From contig JAJUFW010000073.1 in the NCBI GenBank assembly GCA_029263555.1, positions 1-9,455 on the forward strand: DNA of 9,455 nucleotides, written 5' to 3'. Within the stretch, counting starts at the first letter, position 1. Every line of letters begins with the position of its first letter. The notes under the pieces are model-generated. The model searched no databases, had not been told where the DNA came from, and worked only from the letters and a program-made list of their open reading frames with translations. Positions 1 through 6,733 of this stretch are shown here, one piece after another. The position numbers and the translations under genes were made by a program. Origin of the DNA: Alphaproteobacteria bacterium (GTDB lineage Bacteria; Pseudomonadota; Alphaproteobacteria; DSM-16000; Inquilinaceae).

Positions 1-47
1 CCGGATCGGCATACTCCGCCCCTGGAAGCGCCAAGGGAACCCGACCG

Positions 48-410
48 ATGCTCTATGCCATTCTCTGCTACAATTCCGAAGCGGTCCTGGAAGATCTGCC
101 CGCGGACGAGCACCGGGCGATGATGGACGGGATTGCCGACGCCATGCACGAGCTCGGCGCCCAAGGCAAGCTGGGGCCGGTCGCGCGGCTCAGCGGAACG
201 GCCGAGGCCGTCACCCTCAGGCCGGGGGACGAGCCCGTGGTGATCGACGGCCCATTCGCCGAGACCAAGGAGCAGCTTCTGGGGTTCTGGATCGTCCGCT
301 GCGAGACACGGGAGGAGGCGGTCGAAGCTGCCCGGCTGCTGGCCCGCCAGCGACCCACGGGCGCGCTGGAGATCCGCCCGATCACCGAGTTCCGTCCGGA
401 TCCGGCGTGA
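48..410 (+). CDS. YCII-related (DGPF domain) protein
   Basis: A 120-residue protein of the YCII/DGPF family, small ferredoxin-like-fold proteins whose exact biochemical role is mostly unknown. The family signature is visible: the N-terminal strand MLYAILCYN, then the DGPF motif at residues 67-70 followed by AETKEQLLGFWIV, and a C-terminal helix and strand ending in EIRPI. The length fits the whole family, so the gene looks complete. A weak Shine-Dalgarno AAGGGA lies at 33-38, nine bases before the ATG. The stop codon is one base before the GTG of the sigma factor gene, so the two are almost certainly co-transcribed and translationally coupled. In established ECF42 systems DGPF proteins are the usual neighbours and targets of the sigma factor. 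Only 47 bases lie upstream in the window, so its promoter is not visible. The family call is secure; the function is not. Confidence 0.9.
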   Translation: MLYAILCYNSEAVLEDLPADEHRAMMDGIADAMHELGAQGKLGPVARLSGTAEAVTLRPGDEPVVIDGPFAETKEQLLGFWIVRCETREEAVEAARLLARQRPTGALEIRPITEFRPDPA

Positions 411-411
411 C

Positions 412-1686
412 GTGACCGCACCGGGCTGGATCCCATCCGCCTTGGCGGCTGCCCGGCCGAAGGCGGTGGCGGCTCTGCTGCGCTATTTCCGCGACCTCGA
501 CACGGCCGAGGACGCCTTCCAGGAGGCCTGCCTGCGCGCCCTGGAGCGCTGGCCGGTGAGCGGCCGCCCTCGGGATCCCGCCGCTTGGCTGATCCTGGTC
601 GGACGGAACGCCGGGCTCGACTCCGTGCGGCGGCAGGCCCGGCAGGAGGCGCTGCCCGACCACGGGGCGCCCGACCTCGCCGGCGAGAACGAGGACGAGC
701 TGGCCGAACGCCTCGACAACGCCCGCTACCCGGACGACGTCCTCCGGCTTCTCTTCATCTGCTGCCATCCCGGGCTGCCCGGAAGCCAGCAGATCGCCCT
801 TGCGCTCCGCATCGTCTCGGGCCTGTCGGTCAGGGAGATCGCGCGGGCATTCCTGGTCGGCGAGCGCGCCATGGAGCAGCGCATCACCCGGGCCAAGCGC
901 CGCATCGCCTCGATCCCGGTTCCCTTCGAGCCCCCTGCCCCGGCCGAGAGGGCGAGACGGCTCGCGACCGTCGCCGCCATGATCTATCTCCTGTTCAACG
1001 AAGGCTATTCCGCAAGCGGCGGCGAGGCCCATATCCGGACGCCCCTGTGCGACGAGGCGATCCGGCTGGCCCGGCTGCTGCTGCAGCTTTTCCCCGACGA
1101 ACCGGAGATCATGGGGTTGGCGGCGCTCTGCCTGCTGCAGCACGCCCGCACCCCGGCCCGGCTGGACGCGCAGGGCCGTATCGTCCTTCTGGAGAACCAG
1201 GACCGCCGCCTGTGGGACCGCGCCATGATCGACGAGGGGCTTGACCTCATCAAACGGGCGCTGGCGGAGCGGCGGCCCGGTCCCTATCAGGTACAGGCCG
1301 CCATCGCTTCGGTGCACGCGCGGGCCACCCGGTTCGAGGATACCGACTGGGCGGAGCTCGACCGCCTCTACGCCGTCCTGGAAAGGCTTCAGCCCTCGCC
1401 GGTCGTAAGCCTCAACAGGGCCGTCGCGATCGCGAAACTCCGCGGTCCGGCGGCAGCGCTCGCGGCGATCGAACCCCTGGCCGAACGGCTGTCGGGCTAT
1501 TTCCATTTCTTCGGAGTGCGGGCCGCGCTACTGGCCCAGCTCGGCCGTGTCGAGGAGGCGCGCCAGGCCTTCGACCGCGCGCTGGCGCTGGCCAATACCC
1601 CGGCCGAAGCCGAACATCTGCGCGCCCAACGGGACCTGCTGACGGCCGACCCCGGTATCCCGGCCGAGGACCGGCCCGGCCGGTAG
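412..1686 (+). CDS. ECF42-type RNA polymerase sigma factor with C-terminal TPR-like extension
   Basis: A 424-residue sigma factor, much longer than a standard ECF sigma factor of about 180-200 residues. Sigma region 2 covers about residues 15-80 (DLDTAEDAFQEACLRALERW, then PAAWLILVGRNAGLDSVRR). Sigma region 4 covers about 105-165 and includes the helix-turn-helix GLSVREIARAFLVGERAMEQ followed by RITRAKRRI. The remainder, about 175-420, is the DUF6596/TPR-like extension: MIYLLFNEGYSASGGE, LCDEAIRLARLLLQLFP, VVSLNRAVAIAKLRGP and a final TPR-like helix pair FFGVRAALLAQLGRVEEARQAFDRAL. In the ECF42 group this extension is known to be needed for activity and no dedicated anti-sigma factor is encoded. 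None is seen here either. The GTG start is chosen because it lies one base after the stop of the DGPF gene and begins just before region 2. No clear Shine-Dalgarno is present, so coupled translation is likely. Probable targets are the DGPF gene and the DUF899 gene downstream. Confidence 0.93.
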   Translation: MTAPGWIPSALAAARPKAVAALLRYFRDLDTAEDAFQEACLRALERWPVSGRPRDPAAWLILVGRNAGLDSVRRQARQEALPDHGAPDLAGENEDELAERLDNARYPDDVLRLLFICCHPGLPGSQQIALALRIVSGLSVREIARAFLVGERAMEQRITRAKRRIASIPVPFEPPAPAERARRLATVAAMIYLLFNEGYSASGGEAHIRTPLCDEAIRLARLLLQLFPDEPEIMGLAALCLLQHARTPARLDAQGRIVLLENQDRRLWDRAMIDEGLDLIKRALAERRPGPYQVQAAIASVHARATRFEDTDWAELDRLYAVLERLQPSPVVSLNRAVAIAKLRGPAAALAAIEPLAERLSGYFHFFGVRAALLAQLGRVEEARQAFDRALALANTPAEAEHLRAQRDLLTADPGIPAEDRPGR

Positions 1687-1714
1687 CCGCCCACCTTCGG
1701 AAAGGTCGCAGCCC

Positions 1715-1741
1715 TGTCGGGCCGGCGCCGCCCCGATCGTC
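1715..1741 (+). promoter_or_regulatory. Candidate ECF-type promoter upstream of the DUF899 gene
   Basis: TGTCGG at 1715-1720 is followed, after 17 bases, by CGTC at 1738-1741. As I recall the ECF42 promoter consensus it is a TGTCGA -35 element and a CGAC/CGTC -10 element, so this matches five of six plus four of four bases. The position, 34 bases before the ATG, fits. Such short motifs are frequent in GC-rich DNA, and the DUF899 gene may simply be read through from the sigma factor gene 88 bases upstream. Confidence is therefore low. Confidence 0.35.
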
Positions 1742-1765
1742 CTCCGGATACGGCAATCCGGAGGA
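1740..1765 (+). repeat. Perfect 10-bp inverted repeat covering the DUF899 Shine-Dalgarno
   Basis: TCCTCCGGAT at 1740-1749 and ATCCGGAGGA at 1756-1765 are exact reverse complements separated by the six bases ACGGCA. The right arm contains most of the Shine-Dalgarno GGAGGAGG (1760-1767) that serves the ATG at 1775. In a transcript that starts upstream of 1740, the left arm would pair with and hide the ribosome-binding site. If transcription instead starts at about 1748, as the candidate ECF promoter would give, the left arm is not transcribed and the repeat could only act as a DNA operator. The repeat is certain; its role is open. Confidence 0.7.
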
Positions 1766-1774
1766 GGACCCATC

Positions 1775-2542
1775 ATGAAGGAAGATGATATGCGGCCGGC
1801 CGTGTCCCGGGAGGAATGGACCCGCGCCCGCAAGGCTCTGCTCGAGAAGGAGAAGGAGCTGACGAGGGCCCGCGACCGCCTGAACGCCGAACGACGCCGC
1901 CTGCCCTGGGTCAGGATCGGGACAGACTATGTGTTCGAAGGTCCCGACGGTCCGGAGACGCTGGCCGATCTCTTCGCGGGGCGCAGCCAGTTGATCGTCC
2001 AGCACTTCATGTTCGGGCCGGGCTGGGCCGAAGGATGCGTGGGCTGCTCCTTCGAAGCCGACCATGTGGAAGGCGCGCTCGTTCACCTGGAGCATCACGA
2101 CGTCTCGTTCGCGGCCGTCTCGCGGGCGTCGATCCGGGAAATCGAAGATTTCCGCAGGCGGCTGGGCTGGCGCTTCAAATGGGTCTCGTCCTACGGGAAC
2201 GACTTCAACTACGACTTCCACGTGTCGTTCCGGGACGAGGACATCGTCGACGGCCATGTCTACTACAATTATGAAATGCGCCCCTTCGCGTGCCGCGAGT
2301 TGCCAGGCACCAGCGTGTTCTACCGAAATTCGGCCGGGGAGATCTTCCACACTTACTCGACCTACGCGCGCGGCAACGAGACGCTCGTCGGAGCGTACAA
2401 CTACCTGGATCTCACGCCGAAGGGCCGGAACGAGACCGGGCCGAACCACGATCTGACCGACTGGGTCCGCCATCACGACCGATACGACACGGCAGGGCCG
2501 TCGTGCTGCCGGGAGCACCGAACCGCGACTCCGCCTGCCTGA
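1775..2542 (+). CDS. DUF899 family thioredoxin-fold protein
   Basis: A 255-residue protein of the DUF899 family, distant thioredoxin-fold proteins of unknown substrate that often sit beside YCII/DGPF proteins and ECF sigma factors. An N-terminal helix rich in Lys, Glu and Arg (about residues 12-43) leads into PWVRIGTDYVFEGPDG. The core carries FMFGPGWAEGCVGCSFEADH with an intact CxxC (Cys88, Cys91) at the thioredoxin active-site position. It continues with RLGWRFKWVSSYGNDFNYDF and the C-terminal signature FHTYSTYARG...YNYLDLTPKGRNE. The tail after about residue 235 has a further Cys pair (SCCREH) and is probably disordered. The ATG is preceded by a very strong Shine-Dalgarno (1760-1767, seven bases away), which lies inside an inverted repeat. 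An in-frame ATG five codons later is possible but lacks its own Shine-Dalgarno. No signal peptide is visible, so the protein is cytoplasmic. A redox or detoxification role is an inference from the CxxC and the sigma factor context. Confidence 0.92.
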   Translation: MKEDDMRPAVSREEWTRARKALLEKEKELTRARDRLNAERRRLPWVRIGTDYVFEGPDGPETLADLFAGRSQLIVQHFMFGPGWAEGCVGCSFEADHVEGALVHLEHHDVSFAAVSRASIREIEDFRRRLGWRFKWVSSYGNDFNYDFHVSFRDEDIVDGHVYYNYEMRPFACRELPGTSVFYRNSAGEIFHTYSTYARGNETLVGAYNYLDLTPKGRNETGPNHDLTDWVRHHDRYDTAGPSCCREHRTATPPA

Positions 2543-2554
2543 GACCCATTCTGC

Positions 2555-2584
2555 GGGCGCCGGCCTCTGCCGCGGCCGGCGCCC
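2555..2584 (+). terminator. GC-rich hairpin terminator after the DUF899 gene
   Basis: GGGCGCCGGCC at 2555-2565 and GGCCGGCGCCC at 2574-2584 form a perfect 11-bp stem with an eight-base loop, starting 13 bases after the stop codon. The following CCGTTTCCC has only a short T run, as is common in high-GC genomes. It separates the sigma factor module from the FNR-like promoter just downstream. Confidence 0.75.
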
Positions 2585-2602
2585 CCGTTTCCCGATCATG
2601 CG

Positions 2603-2616
2603 TTGATATCGATCAA
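2603..2616. promoter_or_regulatory. FNR/FixK-type binding box
   Basis: TTGAT-ATCG-ATCAA is a full match to the known TTGAT-N4-ATCAA consensus recognised by FNR, FnrL, ANR and FixK regulators, with perfect dyad symmetry. It lies in the gap between the terminator hairpin and the alcohol dehydrogenase gene, centred 135 bases before the chosen ATG. This points to control of the dehydrogenase by oxygen limitation. Which CRP/FNR family member binds cannot be told from the window. Confidence 0.75.
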
Positions 2617-2638
2617 GGACCGCCGGGGCCCCATCGCC

Positions 2639-2644
2639 TACCGT
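2639..2644 (+). promoter_or_regulatory. Candidate -10 element of a class II FNR promoter
   Basis: If the FNR-type box centred between 2609 and 2610 sits at -41.5, the usual class II position, transcription starts at 2651 and the -10 hexamer falls exactly on 2639-2644. That hexamer is TACCGT, which keeps the first, second and last bases of TATAAT. The geometry is supportive, but the hexamer alone is weak. Confidence 0.4.
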
Positions 2645-2744
2645 CGACGAAGGGCCGGACAATCCTCGTGAGCTTCGGTCGATTGCGGGCATGAACCGGC
2701 CCGACCGGTCTGCGAACGATGCAACGGACGGAGAGGAGCAGCGC

Positions 2745-3821
2745 ATGACCCGGAAAATGAAAGCCGCCATATTCGTCGAACCCGGACGAATCGTCCTGGA
2801 CGAGAAGCCGATCCCGGATGTCGGCCCGCTGGACGCCCTGGTCCGGATCACGACCACGACCATCTGCGGCACCGATATTCACATCCTGAAGGGGGAATAC
2901 CCGGTCGAGCGGGGCCTGACCATCGGGCACGAGCCCGTGGGCGTGATCGAGAAGCTGGGATCCGCGGTCAAGGGATACCGGGAAGGACAGCGCGTCCTTG
3001 CCGGGGCGATCACGCCGAGCGGGCACAGCGAAGCGTGCCAATGCGGAGTCGGCTCCCAGGACGGCGCGGGCACGCGGCACGGCTACAAGCCGATGGGCGG
3101 ATGGCGGTTCGGCAATACGATCGACGGCGCCCAGGCCGAATATCTCCTCGTCCCCGATGCGATGGCGAACCTGGCGCCGATCCCGGACGGCCTCACCGAC
3201 GAGGAGGTGCTGATGTGCCCCGACATCATGTCGACGGGCTTCTCCGGCGTGGAAAGCGGCAAGGTGCGCCTGGGCGACACGGTCGCGGTCTTCGCCCAGG
3301 GCCCCATCGGTCTTTGCGCGACCGCCGGGGCGCGGCTCATGGGCGCGACGACCATCATCGCCGTCGATGCCGTGCCCGAGCGCATGGAGATCGCCCGCCG
3401 GCTGGGAGCGGACCACCTGGTCGATTTCAGCAAGGTCGATGTCGTGGAGGAAATCATGCGGCTGACCGACGGCCGCGGGGTCGACGTCTCCATCGAAGCC
3501 CTCGGGCGCCAGGAGACCTTCGAATCCGCGCTCCGCGTCCTGCGGCCGGGCGGCCGGCTGTCCTCGCTCGGCGTCTATTCGGAGGACCTGCGGATCCCGC
3601 TCGACGCGTTCCATGCCGGACTGGGCGACCATTCGATCGTGACCACCCTCTGCCCGGGCGGAAAGGAGCGCATGCGCCGCCTGATGTCGGTGATCGCGTC
3701 CGGCCGCCTCGATACCAGGGCGCTTGTCACCCACCGCTTCAAGCTGGATCAGATCGAAGAGGCCTACGACCTGTTCGGGCATCAGCGCGACGGCGTGCTG
3801 AAGGTGGCGATCACCCCGTGA
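2745..3821 (+). CDS. Zinc-dependent alcohol dehydrogenase (medium-chain family, NAD-type)
   Basis: A 358-residue medium-chain dehydrogenase/reductase related to the bacterial secondary-alcohol dehydrogenases, oxidising an alcohol or reducing an aldehyde or ketone. Catalytic zinc ligands are visible: Cys41 (ICGTD), His62-Glu63 (IGHE) and Asp160 (CPDIMSTGF). The Rossmann motif is AQGPIG (about 184-189), with Asp208 at the end of the second strand (IAVDAVPER), favouring NAD over NADP. The four-cysteine structural zinc loop of horse-liver-type enzymes is absent, with only Cys98 and Cys100 there. This also holds for the tetrameric secondary-alcohol dehydrogenase branch. The ATG at 2745 is preferred because GGAGAGGAG (2730-2738) lies six bases upstream. 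An in-frame ATG at 2691 would add 18 poorly conserved-looking residues and has no good Shine-Dalgarno. The FNR-type box upstream suggests induction at low oxygen, perhaps to reoxidise NADH. The physiological substrate is unknown. Confidence 0.92.
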   Translation: MTRKMKAAIFVEPGRIVLDEKPIPDVGPLDALVRITTTTICGTDIHILKGEYPVERGLTIGHEPVGVIEKLGSAVKGYREGQRVLAGAITPSGHSEACQCGVGSQDGAGTRHGYKPMGGWRFGNTIDGAQAEYLLVPDAMANLAPIPDGLTDEEVLMCPDIMSTGFSGVESGKVRLGDTVAVFAQGPIGLCATAGARLMGATTIIAVDAVPERMEIARRLGADHLVDFSKVDVVEEIMRLTDGRGVDVSIEALGRQETFESALRVLRPGGRLSSLGVYSEDLRIPLDAFHAGLGDHSIVTTLCPGGKERMRRLMSVIASGRLDTRALVTHRFKLDQIEEAYDLFGHQRDGVLKVAITP

Positions 3822-3858
3822 CGCCGTCACAGCAGCCGTGCTGCCGGCCGCCGGCCGG
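3818..3858 (+). repeat. Cluster of short dyads at the 3' end of the dehydrogenase gene
   Basis: Three adjacent perfect dyads follow one another. GTGACG-C-CGTCAC (3818-3830) overlaps the TGA stop, CAGCA-GCCG-TGCTG (3830-3843) is next, and CCGGCC-GCC-GGCCGG (3844-3858) is last. The last two could fold as hairpins in the transcript and weakly terminate it, but there is no T run after them. This is a possible rho-dependent or weak terminator region. Confidence 0.35.
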
Positions 3859-3989
3859 GACGAAGCGATTGCCATCGCCCGCTTCCGGCATGAATAATCC
3901 CGTCTCCATCAGCCGGCCGGCGCCGGGCGGCGCGCCCGGGCGGGCTGAGCCGGTTCGTCCCCTTGACCCACAGCCGAGCGAGCAGGGCA

Positions 3990-5036
3990 ATGGCCTGGAA
4001 CGAAGACAAGCTGCGACAGTTGCGCGAGAAGTACGGCGGCGACGGTGCCGGCATCTATGACCCTCGCTTCCGAAAGGTCGCCGACAAGATCTTCTCCAAA
4101 TCCGGGACCCGGGCGGCACCCTTTGTCGGGATACCGACGTTCCTTGACGCGCCGTACCGCCCCGTGGATCACGATGCCCCCGACTTCGGGGACCTGCAGG
4201 TGGCCATGCTGGGCGTACCGATGGACCTCGGCGTCACCAACCGCCCGGGATCACGTTTCGGACCGCGGGCGCTGCGGGCGATCGAAAGGATCGGCCCCTA
4301 CAACCACGTGCTGGACTGCGCCCCGCTGTTCGATCTGCGCGTGGCCGATATCGGCGACGTCCGGTTCGCCAGCCGGTACGGCCTGGAATCGAGCCACCAG
4401 GACATAGAGCGCCGGGTCGGCCAGATCGTCGCGGCGGGCGTATTGCCGCTGTCGGTCGGCGGCGACCATTCCATCACCTACCCGATCCTGAAAGCGATCG
4501 GGAAGAAGGAGCCCGTCGGCCTGATCCATATCGACGCCCATTGCGACACGGGCGGCCCGTTCGACCAGACCCGGTTCCATCATGGCGGCCCGTTCCGGAA
4601 TGCGGTGCTCGACGGGGTGCTGGACCCCACGCGGACGATCCAGATCGGGATCCGGGGTTCCTCCGAATATCTCTGGGAATTCTCCTACGCCTCCGGCATG
4701 ACCGTCATCCATGCCGAGGAAGTCACCAGTCTCGGCATTCCGGCGATCGTCGAGAAGGCGCGAGCGGTCGTGGGCGACGGGCCTGCCTATCTGTCGTTCG
4801 ACGTCGACAGTCTGGACCCCAGCTTCGCCCCCGGGACCGGCACGCCCGAAATCGGCGGGCTCACGACGCGGGAGGTGCTGGAACTCATCCGGGGTCTGAA
4901 AGGCGTCAATCTCTGCGGCGGAGACGTGGTCGAAGTTGCGCCGCAATACGACGCCACGACCAACACGGCGCACGCCGCGGCGCAGGTGCTTTTCGAGATC
5001 CTGAGCCTGATGGTGTTCAGCCCGCGCATCCGCTAG
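3990..5036 (+). CDS. Agmatinase/arginase family guanidino-compound hydrolase
   Basis: A 348-residue ureohydrolase-fold enzyme that should split urea from a guanidino compound using a two-metal centre. All metal ligands are visible: His160 in GGDHS, Asp182, His184 and Asp186 in IDAHCD, and Asp271 and Asp273 in SFDVDSLDPSFAPGTGTPE. The late acidic motif EVAPQYD (from Glu315) is also intact. The 60-residue N-terminal lead ending in FVGIPTFLDAPY is typical of the agmatinase/guanidinobutyrase/guanidine-hydrolase side of the family rather than arginase. The substrate (agmatine, guanidinobutyrate, guanidinopropionate, free guanidine) cannot be decided here, so I give no gene symbol. The ATG at 3990 is chosen over the in-frame TTG at 3963 because MAWNEDKLRQLREKYGG looks like the natural N-terminus. 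Its Shine-Dalgarno is weak (CAGGG very close to the ATG). It lies 168 bases after the dehydrogenase on the same strand and may or may not be co-transcribed. No transporter or nickel accessory gene is next to it. Confidence 0.9.
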   Translation: MAWNEDKLRQLREKYGGDGAGIYDPRFRKVADKIFSKSGTRAAPFVGIPTFLDAPYRPVDHDAPDFGDLQVAMLGVPMDLGVTNRPGSRFGPRALRAIERIGPYNHVLDCAPLFDLRVADIGDVRFASRYGLESSHQDIERRVGQIVAAGVLPLSVGGDHSITYPILKAIGKKEPVGLIHIDAHCDTGGPFDQTRFHHGGPFRNAVLDGVLDPTRTIQIGIRGSSEYLWEFSYASGMTVIHAEEVTSLGIPAIVEKARAVVGDGPAYLSFDVDSLDPSFAPGTGTPEIGGLTTREVLELIRGLKGVNLCGGDVVEVAPQYDATTNTAHAAAQVLFEILSLMVFSPRIR

Positions 5037-5163
5037 GGGCCTGTCACGGCGGCTGGCATGACGAGGCTGCCCGGGGCCCGCGCTCCGAGGTGCAGCGGTG
5101 CCGGGTGGACCCCGGCCGCAAGGCGATGACCCGCGCGCCCGGCGCAGACGAGCCTTGCGATTA

Positions 5164-5199
5164 ACAGGCCTGTACATTAACGGTGCGTTAGACGCATCG
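5164..5199. promoter_or_regulatory. Two dyads in the leader of the histidine kinase gene
   Basis: An AT-richer stretch starts at about 5158. It holds the 10-bp palindrome ACAGGCCTGT (5164-5173) and then CGGTGCGT-TAG-ACGCATCG (5181-5199), an 8-bp stem with one G-T pair that ends 19 bases before the kinase ATG. A loose promoter, TTGCGA (5155-5160) with TAACGG 17 bases later, overlaps them. These could be an operator or a leader hairpin. The dyads are real, but their function is a guess. Confidence 0.35.
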
Positions 5200-5218
5200 G
5201 GCGTACCCCCTTGCGTCC

Positions 5219-6649
5219 ATGATCCTGGATATCCGTACCCTCGTCGCCGTGAACGTCATGCTGGCGCTTGCCGTGGCCGGCATGGTCGTCATCTTCTGGC
5301 GAATGCAGCGGACGATGCCGGGACTGGGTCACTGGGCGGTGGCGTCGGCGCTGCTCGGCATCGGCCTCTTGGGAGCGCTGTGCCGCGACCGCATTCCGGA
5401 CCTGTTTTCGATCGTCGTGGCGAACGATCTTCTAGTCGCCAGCATCGCCGGTTTCTGGAACGGGATCCGGGCCTTCGACGGCCGCCCGACGCGCTGGCGG
5501 GCGACCGCCGTCGTCATTGCCGGGACCACCCTGGTCATCTCTTACAACACTTACGTCATCGACGATCTCACCGCGCGCATTGCGATCGGGTCCACGATAT
5601 TCTCAGCCATATCTTTTCTGTGCATGGCTGAACTTATCAGAGGACCGGCCCGGACGGTCGGTGGGACGGCCGTGACGGCTGCCGCGCTCTTCGGATTCGT
5701 CGGGCTGACACTGCTCTGGCGCGCCGGGGCCGCTACCCTGGGGCCCGCTGAACAGGACCTGTTCGCGCCGACCCTAGCCCAGCAGATTCATTTCCTAGTT
5801 TCGGTCATCAGCACGCCGCTTGCCATCGTCGGCCTGCTGATCATGAGCGCCCAGCGCCTCCAGCGGCAGATCGAGGCCAATCTGGCGGCCCTGGAAATCG
5901 CCCGCTCGCGGGCCGAGCAGGCCAGCGTCGCCAAGTCGAGATTCCTGGCGACGATGAGCCACGAGCTCCGCACCCCGCTCAACGCCATCATCGGCCTTTC
6001 CGACCTGCACCGGCAGGAAATGCTCGGCCCGTCTGGTCACCCCAAGTACCGGGAATATGCCGAGGACATACACAGCGCCGGAACGCATCTCCTGGACCTG
6101 ATCACGACCATACTGGACGTGACCAAGGCAGAAGCCGGCAAGCTGGAGATCAACCCGACCCTCGTCGATCCGCGGCCGATCGTCCGCGGCGCCGTACAGC
6201 TCATACAGAAGGCCGCCGAGGACAAGGATATCCGCCTCTCGGTCGAGCTGCCCGACGGCATCTCCCGCTCCTTCGCCGATCCCCGCGCGCTCAAGCAGAT
6301 CCTCCTCAACCTGCTTTCCAACGCCGTGAAGTTCACCCCCAGGGGCGGGAAGGTGTCGATCCGGCTGCAGATCGACAAGGACGGCGTGTCGGAAATCGTG
6401 ATCAGCGACACCGGCATCGGGATCGCCAGCGAGGACATCCCCCGCCTCATGCAGCCCTTCGAGCAGGCGGCCCGCGGATATTCCCGCCAGAACGGCGGCA
6501 CCGGTCTCGGCCTGCCCTTGGACGTCTCGCTCGTGCGCCTTCACGAGGGAACGCTGACTATCGACAGCACCGGCGGCAGGGGCACGACTGTATCGATCCG
6601 CCTTCCGCCGCATCGGCGGCCGACGATAGTGGCCGGGTGGGCGCCCTGA
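5219..6649 (+). CDS. Membrane-bound sensor histidine kinase with multi-pass N-terminus
   Basis: A 476-residue histidine kinase. Residues 1-210 form about seven membrane segments (near 8-27, 38-58, 63-80, 94-112, 119-140, 147-167 and 190-210) with no sizeable periplasmic loop, so the signal is probably sensed in or at the membrane. A short linker (211-240) leads to the HisKA domain with MSHELRTPLN (phospho-acceptor His248). The ATPase domain follows: N box NLLSNAVKFT (Asn368), G1 DTGIGI (397-402), F-like box MQPFEQ, and G2 GGTGLGL (426-432). All catalytic motifs are intact. No receiver domain and no adjacent response regulator gene are present, so it is an orphan kinase in this window. The opening MILDIRTLVAV resembles N-termini I associate with other membrane signalling proteins of alphaproteobacteria. 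The reading frame is closed by a TAG at 5189-5191, and ATG 5219 is the obvious start, but there is no Shine-Dalgarno before it. Confidence 0.93.
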   Translation: MILDIRTLVAVNVMLALAVAGMVVIFWRMQRTMPGLGHWAVASALLGIGLLGALCRDRIPDLFSIVVANDLLVASIAGFWNGIRAFDGRPTRWRATAVVIAGTTLVISYNTYVIDDLTARIAIGSTIFSAISFLCMAELIRGPARTVGGTAVTAAALFGFVGLTLLWRAGAATLGPAEQDLFAPTLAQQIHFLVSVISTPLAIVGLLIMSAQRLQRQIEANLAALEIARSRAEQASVAKSRFLATMSHELRTPLNAIIGLSDLHRQEMLGPSGHPKYREYAEDIHSAGTHLLDLITTILDVTKAEAGKLEINPTLVDPRPIVRGAVQLIQKAAEDKDIRLSVELPDGISRSFADPRALKQILLNLLSNAVKFTPRGGKVSIRLQIDKDGVSEIVISDTGIGIASEDIPRLMQPFEQAARGYSRQNGGTGLGLPLDVSLVRLHEGTLTIDSTGGRGTTVSIRLPPHRRPTIVAGWAP

Positions 6650-6733
6650 ATCCGCCCCTGATGTTCATGCGGATTGTCTTGTCTTAGGAACCGCAGAACG
6701 GGTCTGCCGCCGCACTGCGGGCCCCCTTATGTC

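Noticed and set aside
1693..1706. ACCTT-CGGA-AAGGT mini-hairpin after the sigma factor gene, considered as a terminator
   Set aside because: Five base pairs and no T tract are too weak. Read-through to the DUF899 gene seems more likely.
2691..2744. Upstream in-frame ATG for the dehydrogenase at 2691
   Set aside because: It has no good Shine-Dalgarno and the added residues do not look like the family N-terminus. ATG 2745 has GGAGAGGAG at ideal spacing.
1412..2872. Long open frame on the minus strand (486 codons) and similar long antisense frames at 382-1506, 2613-3875 and 4251-5177
   Set aside because: They lie opposite clearly recognisable genes. Their translations are Arg/Pro/Gly-rich without any domain, as expected for antisense frames in high-GC DNA.
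3963..3989. In-frame TTG start for the guanidino hydrolase
   Set aside because: A rare start codon without a Shine-Dalgarno. The ATG at 3990 opens a natural-looking N-terminus.
3035..4060. Plus-strand frame of 341 codons overlapping the dehydrogenase
   Set aside because: It is a shifted-frame shadow of the dehydrogenase gene, Arg/Pro-rich and without motifs.
6691..6720. CCGCAG...CTGCGG dyad between the convergent kinase and channel genes, considered as a two-way terminator
   Set aside because: The stem is only 6 bp with an 18-base loop and no T run on either strand.
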